Assembly (NCBI GenBank): GCA_900539695.1
Contig: UQDG01000014.1
Location: 1 to 64,000 of the forward strand
Source: an uncultured Oscillospiraceae bacterium
Lineage (GTDB): Bacteria; Bacillota; Clostridia; Oscillospirales; Ruminococcaceae
DNA length: 64,000 nucleotides
Reading direction: 5' to 3'
Positions 59,255 to 64,000 of the stretch are shown one piece after another; positions within the stretch are counted from its first letter, which is position 1, and the number at the start of each line of letters is the position of its first letter. Below the pieces are notes generated by a model. It was not told the DNA's origin, made no database searches, and saw only the letters and a list, made by a program, of their open reading frames with translations. A program made the position numbers and the translations under genes.

Positions 59255-59323
59255 ATGGATGCGCTGAAAGAAGCACGGCCGGAAGTGTATAATGATTTGG
59301 TACATAGCTTGCAGAGAAAATAG
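59222..59323 (+). CDS. Small open reading frame, doubtful
   Basis: 33 codons, MEGYTMCGGAFMDALKEAR onwards, ending HSLQRK. A second ATG at 59237 has GAAGGA upstream. It overlaps the terminator hairpin of the preceding operon, so translation would conflict with that structure. Composition is protein-like and helical, but I recognise no family. It may be the remnant of a longer gene. Confidence 0.2.
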   Translation: MEGYTMCGGAFMDALKEARPEVYNDLVHSLQRK

Positions 59324-59356
59324 GCAAGTGTGTACTAAAATGTGTACTTGAAAAAG

Positions 59357-59392
59357 AAAATACCGTAGATTCTAACGAATCTACGGTATTTT
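59357..59392 (-). terminator. Terminator of the tRNA gene
   Basis: AAAATACCGTAGATTC (59357-59372) pairs perfectly with GAATCTACGGTATTTT (59377-59392) around TAAC; a strong bidirectional terminator directly behind the tRNA. Confidence 0.9.
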
Positions 59393-59395
59393 CTT

Positions 59396-59471
59396 TGGTG
59401 GACGGTACAGGACTCGAACCTGTGACCTCCTGCACGTCAAGCAGATGCTCTACCAGCTGAGCTAACCGTCC
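59396..59471 (-). tRNA. tRNA-Val (GAC)
   Basis: 76 nt on the minus strand. The acceptor stem GGACGGT/ACCGTCC, D-arm GCTCAGCTGGTAGAGC, anticodon loop TTGACGT with anticodon GAC, and T-arm ACAGGTTCGAGTCCTGT are complete, and the 3' CCA is encoded. It is a single tRNA with a strong promoter 41 bases upstream and a perfect terminator behind. No integrated element is seen at its 3' end. Confidence 0.95.
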
Positions 59472-59512
59472 ATATTTTGTTGTCGGCGCCGTGTCTCCCG
59501 GCGACGTATGCT

Positions 59513-59541
59513 ATAATACCAGACACAAAGAGAAAAGTCAA
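59513..59541 (-). promoter_or_regulatory. Promoter of tRNA-Val
   Basis: Minus strand TTGACT (59536-59541), 17 bases, TATTAT (59513-59518). Confidence 0.7.
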
Positions 59542-59682
59542 GCACTTTTTTCAAGAAATTTGAAATTTTTCTGAAAAAAGTCGAAAACGTCCCCTCAAGC
59601 GGCCAAAAACCGCCCCGCCGCTGTGGACGCACACACCTTTTTGTGGTATACTATACCAGTTAAAGTGGGGAGGTGTAGAGAC

Positions 59683-60180
59683 TTGCGGGTCCTTGGTATC
59701 GATCCCGGCTACGCAATTGTAGGCTGGGGCGTTGTGGAATATGTGGGCAACCGGTTCGCGCCGGTGGGCTACGGGGCGGTCGTTACCGAGAAAGACACCC
59801 CCTTTGAGCAGCGCCTGGTCGAGATCTACGAGGGCGTGCTGGACATCTGCAAACGCTACAAGCCCGAAGCCCTCTCCATCGAGAAGCTTTACTACCAGCA
59901 CAACCAGACCACCGTCATCGGCGTGGCCGAGGCACGCGGGGTCATCCTGCTGGCGGCGGCCCAGTGCGGTGTGCCAATCTATGAATACACGCCCATGCAG
60001 GTCAAGCAGGCCATCACCGGCTACGGCAAGGCCGTAAAAAAGCAGATCCAGGAGATGACCCGCATGATGCTGCACCTGGAGACCATACCCAAGCCCGACG
60101 ACACCGCCGACGCCCTGGGTATGGCTATCGCCCATTGCCATTGCAGCCGCAGCCGCCTGATGGGTACGCCGGTACGATAA
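59683..60180 (+). CDS. ruvC: Holliday junction resolvase RuvC
   Basis: 165 residues, normal length. VLGIDPGYAIVGWGVVEY carries the first catalytic Asp, ALSIEKLYYQHN the Glu, and PDDTADALGMAIAHCH the C-terminal Asp pair. Start is a TTG at 59683 with GGGGAGG nine bases upstream. It cuts Holliday junctions moved by RuvAB, whose genes follow after 314 bases that hold two repeats and a MITE. Confidence 0.95.
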   Translation: MRVLGIDPGYAIVGWGVVEYVGNRFAPVGYGAVVTEKDTPFEQRLVEIYEGVLDICKRYKPEALSIEKLYYQHNQTTVIGVAEARGVILLAAAQCGVPIYEYTPMQVKQAITGYGKAVKKQIQEMTRMMLHLETIPKPDDTADALGMAIAHCHCSRSRLMGTPVR

Positions 60181-60224
60181 CCTACTTTTTTTGAAAAGAA
60201 AGTAGGCAAAGAAACTTTTAATAT
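60181..60224 (+). repeat. CTACTTTC hairpin repeat, copy 3
   Basis: CTACTTTTTTTGAAAAGAAAGTAG (60182-60205) then GCAAAGAAACTTTTAATAT, directly at the ruvC stop codon and in gene sense, as at 35846-35890. Confidence 0.85.
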
Positions 60225-60286
60225 AGCAAACCGTAAAGTGGGTGGCAGGGCATAGTCCCTGCAAAAAACACCGACCATTTAGCTAA

Positions 60287-60458
60287 GGCAACACCGCACA
60301 ATTCCCGCCTGACGGCTTAAGCACCGCTCCGGCGGCCGCGGCACGGCATCTGCGTTGCCAAAATGCTCGATAATACACAAAGTATTATCTGCGCTTTTGG
60401 CTTAGCAGCTGCCGTACCTCGCTCGCCGTATCGGCACTTAGAATTATGCGGTATTGCC
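60287..60458 (+). mobile_element. 172-bp MITE, copy 3
   Basis: Ends GGCAACACCGCACAATTC and GAATTATGCGGTATTGCC, flanked by CTAA on both sides (60283-60286 and 60459-60462). About two of 172 bases differ from copy 2. It stands between ruvC and ruvA, its right end only 36 bases before the ruvA ATG, so it separates what is usually one operon and may affect ruvAB transcription. Confidence 0.9.
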
Positions 60459-60494
60459 CTAAAGTTATTATTACTATAAAAAAGGAAGCCAACC

Positions 60495-61097
60495 ATGATC
60501 TATTGTCTGACTGGCAAAATTTTGAAAAAATCCCTGGATTCTGTCGTCATCAGCTGCGCGGGTGTGGGGTACTATGTGCAGGTCCCGGCTACCACCGGCG
60601 AGGCTCTGCCTGCCCCGGGGCAGGAGGGCACGGTCTATACCATCATGAACGTGACCGAGAACGATGTTTCCCTCTATGGCTTTGCCAACGAGGAACAGCG
60701 CGACTGCTTCAAGATGCTGACGGCTGTTACCGGCGTCGGCCCCAAAGCGGGCCTGTCCATCTTGTCCATTATGTCCCCGGAAAAGGTCGCGCTGGCGGCC
60801 TCCAGCGGCGACTACAAGGCGTTTACCAAAGCCAGCGGCGTTGGCCCAAAGCTGGCCCAGCGCATTGCCCTGGAACTGAAAGACAAAGTGGGCAAGGGCC
60901 TGGCCAATGGCAACGGCTTCTCCGGCGATATGGGTACGCCCGCGCCCAGCTCGGCCCCGGCGCAGGCTGTGGCGGCGCTGGTCAGCCTGGGCTACACCCC
61001 CAGCGATGCCGCCGCCGCGGTGGCCCGCGTGGACGAGACACTGCCCGTACAGGATATTATCAAGGTGGCGCTGCGCAGCCTGTCCCGCGCACGCTGA
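60495..61097 (+). CDS. ruvA: Holliday junction branch migration protein RuvA
   Basis: 200 residues with the three RuvA domains: an N-terminal OB fold (MIYCLTGKILKKSLDSVVI), the two helix-hairpin-helix motifs VTGVGPKAGLSIL and SGVGPKLAQRIALELKDKV, and a C-terminal RuvB-binding domain after a flexible linker (ALVSLGYTPSDAAAAV). ATG 60495 has AAAGGAAG upstream. It forms an operon with ruvB, 12 bases apart. Confidence 0.96.
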   Translation: MIYCLTGKILKKSLDSVVISCAGVGYYVQVPATTGEALPAPGQEGTVYTIMNVTENDVSLYGFANEEQRDCFKMLTAVTGVGPKAGLSILSIMSPEKVALAASSGDYKAFTKASGVGPKLAQRIALELKDKVGKGLANGNGFSGDMGTPAPSSAPAQAVAALVSLGYTPSDAAAAVARVDETLPVQDIIKVALRSLSRAR

Positions 61098-61109
61098 AAG
61101 GGGTAAACA

Positions 61110-62162
<1,053 letters not shown>

Positions 62163-62218
62163 CGTGCTTCGGGCGAAAAATCACTGACCCCATGCCGACA
62201 AGCGGCATAGAATGATAA

Positions 62219-62245
62219 ATCAACCGAATCAACCGAATCAACCAA
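62219..62245 (+). repeat. 9-bp tandem repeat in the glmM leader
   Basis: ATCAACCGA, ATCAACCGA, ATCAACCAA in tandem, directly before the ribosome binding site of glmM. A small hairpin, ATGCCG-ACAAG-CGGCAT, lies 15-30 bases upstream. Confidence 0.8.
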
Positions 62246-62265
62246 TAGGAAAGGATCTGACGAGA

Positions 62266-63633
62266 ATGGGTAAATTGTTTGGTACTGATGGTGTCCGTGG
62301 TGTGGCGGGCAAGGACCTCACCTGCGAACTGGCGCTTCAGATCGGCCGCGGTACCGCTGCCGTGCTTACCAGCCTGGACGGCCACCGCCCCAAAATCCTG
62401 ATCGGCAAAGATACCCGTGTGTCCGGCGATATGCTGGAATCCACCCTGGCCGCCGGCCTGTGCAGTGTCGGCGCTGACGTAGAGCTGCTGGGCGTTATCC
62501 CCACCCCCGGCGTGGCCTACCTGGTCCGCAAATACCATGCCGACGCCGGCATCATGATCTCCGCCTCCCACAACCCGATGGAGTTCAACGGCATCAAGAT
62601 CTTCAAGGGCGACGGCTACAAACTGCCCGATGAGGTCGAGAACCAGATCGAAGCCCATGTCTTCAACAACTGCACGGACATTCGTCTGGCCGAGGGCGCG
62701 GACATCGGCCGCATCAAGATGTGCCGCACCGGCGTAAAGGATTACGTCGACTTCCTGCAGGAGCATATCGACGCCGACCTCACCGGCCTGAAAGTGCTGT
62801 TCGACTGCGCCAACGGCGCCTCCGCCAGGGTCGCACAGGAATTGTTCCCGCGCCTTGGCTGCGAGTGCGGCTTCATTGGCACCCAGCAGGACGGCGTTTC
62901 CGTCAACGACGGCTGCGGCTCCACCCATCTGGAAACGCTGGAAGCGGCCGTCAAGCAGGGCAGCTACGATTGCGGCATCGCCTTTGACGGTGACGCGGAC
63001 CGCTGCCTGGCCTGCGACGAAAACGGCGCCGAGATCGACGGCGACAAGATCATCGCACTGGTCGGCACCGATATGAAGGAGCGCGGCCGCCTGGATGGAA
63101 ACACCGTCGTCGTCACCGTCATGTCCAACCTGGGCTTCATGAAATACATGCAGTCTTTAGGCATTGAGACCGCCCGCACTGCCGTGGGCGACCGCTACGT
63201 GCTGGAAGAGATGCGCGCTCGCGGCTATGCCATCGGCGGCGAGCAGAGCGGTCACGTGATCTTCCTGCATCACTCCACCACCGGCGACGGCGAACTGACC
63301 GCCGGCAAGCTGCTGAAGGTGCTGGCCCGCAAGAAGGCCGAAAACGGCGCCAAGATGAGCGACCTGAACGCCGTGTACACCAAGTTCCCCCAGGTGCTCA
63401 TCAACCTGACTGCCGACAAGGCCCAGAAAGAAGCCTACAAAGAGGATGAGTATATCGCCGGCTTCATCGAGAGCCAGCAGCAGAACCTGATGGGCATGGG
63501 CCGCGTCCTCGTCCGCGTTTCCGGCACCGAGCCGAAGATCCGCGTTATGGTCGAGGGCGAGGACCAGGAGGCCATCAAGTCCAGCGCCGACCGCATCGCC
63601 GACATGATCAAACAGCGTATTTTGAATAAATAA
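62266..63633 (+). CDS. glmM: Phosphoglucosamine mutase
   Basis: 455 residues. FGTDGVRGVAG at the N-terminus, the phosphoserine loop ISASHNPMEFNGIK, the metal loop FDGDADRCLACDENG, the sugar-binding GGEQSGHVIF and the phosphate-binding VRVSGTEPKIRVMVEG are all present. It converts glucosamine-6-phosphate to glucosamine-1-phosphate for cell-wall UDP-GlcNAc, linking to the nagAB pathway elsewhere in the window. ATG 62266 has GGAAAGGA upstream. Confidence 0.97.
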   Translation: MGKLFGTDGVRGVAGKDLTCELALQIGRGTAAVLTSLDGHRPKILIGKDTRVSGDMLESTLAAGLCSVGADVELLGVIPTPGVAYLVRKYHADAGIMISASHNPMEFNGIKIFKGDGYKLPDEVENQIEAHVFNNCTDIRLAEGADIGRIKMCRTGVKDYVDFLQEHIDADLTGLKVLFDCANGASARVAQELFPRLGCECGFIGTQQDGVSVNDGCGSTHLETLEAAVKQGSYDCGIAFDGDADRCLACDENGAEIDGDKIIALVGTDMKERGRLDGNTVVVTVMSNLGFMKYMQSLGIETARTAVGDRYVLEEMRARGYAIGGEQSGHVIFLHHSTTGDGELTAGKLLKVLARKKAENGAKMSDLNAVYTKFPQVLINLTADKAQKEAYKEDEYIAGFIESQQQNLMGMGRVLVRVSGTEPKIRVMVEGEDQEAIKSSADRIADMIKQRILNK

Positions 63634-63669
63634 GACGTTGTACCGTATAGAATAAAAGGAGAATTGCCT

Positions 63670-64000
63670 ATGCGCCCTGCCGACAGCTGGCGGGATTATG
63701 AACTGTTGGACGCCACCAACCACAACCGCCTGGAGCGGTGGGGGCAGACTTTGCTGATCCGCCCCGACCCGCAGGTCATCTGGAAAAACGACGAGACCAG
63801 CCCCCTGTGGGCCAGGGCCGATGCCGTGTACTACCGCTCGGCCAAGGGCGGCGGGCAGTGGAACTACCACAAGCGGCTGCCCCAGAAATGGCAGATCCAC
63901 TGGGGCGAGCTGACCCTCATCGTCAGCCCCACCGGCTTTAAGCACACCGGCGTTTTCCCGGAGCAGGCCGTCAACTGGGCCTGGTACCAGGAAAAAATTA
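63670..64000 (+). CDS. SAM-dependent methyltransferase (partial, runs off the window)
   Basis: The first 110 residues of a gene that continues past the window. DYELLDATNHNRLERWGQTLLIRPDPQVIW and the later LTLIVSPTGFKHTGVFPEQAVNWAW match the N-terminal part of class I SAM-dependent methyltransferases related to rRNA methyltransferase RlmI/RlmK, the part before the SAM-binding fold. ATG 63670 has AAAGGAG upstream, 36 bases after the glmM stop, so it may share the glmM transcript. The substrate is not visible. Confidence 0.85.
   Translation, partial: MRPADSWRDYELLDATNHNRLERWGQTLLIRPDPQVIWKNDETSPLWARADAVYYRSAKGGGQWNYHKRLPQKWQIHWGELTLIVSPTGFKHTGVFPEQAVNWAWYQEKI

Noticed and set aside
59396..59471. 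tRNA-Val as integration site of an element
   Set aside because: No integrase and no repeat of the tRNA 3' end was found on either side.

Overview
The window looks like chromosomal DNA of a GC-rich gut Clostridia member of the Oscillospiraceae/Ruminococcaceae type (Faecalibacterium, Subdoligranulum and Gemmiger relatives). The grounds are Gram-positive gene content (a c-di-AMP PII-like receptor next to holB and ricT, Nfn-type electron-bifurcating genes, single-membrane lipoproteins), strong AGGAGG ribosome binding sites, consensus sigma-A promoters with 17-bp spacers, and dense coding. The assignment is inference; no 16S gene is present.

Layout. 0-1.2 kb: a possible recombinase tail, a cupin and a thioesterase. 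1.3-12 kb: a catabolic block. A TRAP transporter operon with an HD-domain protein (minus strand) is divergent from a membrane-anchored AraC-family regulator, which is followed by an SDR, a family III CoA-transferase, an HMG-CoA-lyase-like enzyme and a crotonase. Behind it lie an orphan Tn916-type excisionase and the tail of a surface protein. 12.5-17.4 kb: an ABC exporter operon (ATPase, FtsX-type permease, heptad-repeat lipoprotein). 17.5-27.6 kb: a MarR-MATE operon with a clear double operator, D-lactate dehydrogenase, a metallophosphoesterase, NfnAB, a GT-C-type membrane protein and a second MATE pump. 28-33.2 kb: a LacI regulator and a glpA/glpB-like FAD enzyme set with DUF1667 and a thioredoxin-reductase-like protein. 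33.3-36.7 kb: glycerate kinase, two broken genes and aspartate dehydrogenase. 36.8-40.4 kb: N-acetylglucosamine use (nagA, nagB, PTS EIICB). 40.7-46.5 kb: an aminotransferase fragment, a PfkB kinase, a small membrane protein, nnrE with an XRE regulator and two AI-2E-family transporters. 46.7-51.2 kb: ferredoxin, ricT-holB-c-di-AMP receptor, a serine-less rhomboid-like protein, a DnaA-box-rich intergenic region and a ricin-type lectin with a basic tail. 51.4-59.2 kb: mgsA, a DJ-1 protein, an esterase, a PTS-type membrane protein, a candidate small RNA and two large membrane proteins. 59.4-64 kb: tRNA-Val, ruvC-ruvA-ruvB, glmM and the start of a methyltransferase gene.

Three things stand out. 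First, the 1.3-11.8 kb block reads as a self-contained uptake and CoA-dependent cleavage pathway for an unidentified branched or dicarboxylic acid. Second, there is a 172-bp non-autonomous transposable element in three nearly identical copies, each flanked by its own 4-bp target duplication. Third, there are several families of dispersed hairpins at gene ends, plus one unexplained transcription unit (about 54.83-55.01 kb) with its own promoter and terminator.
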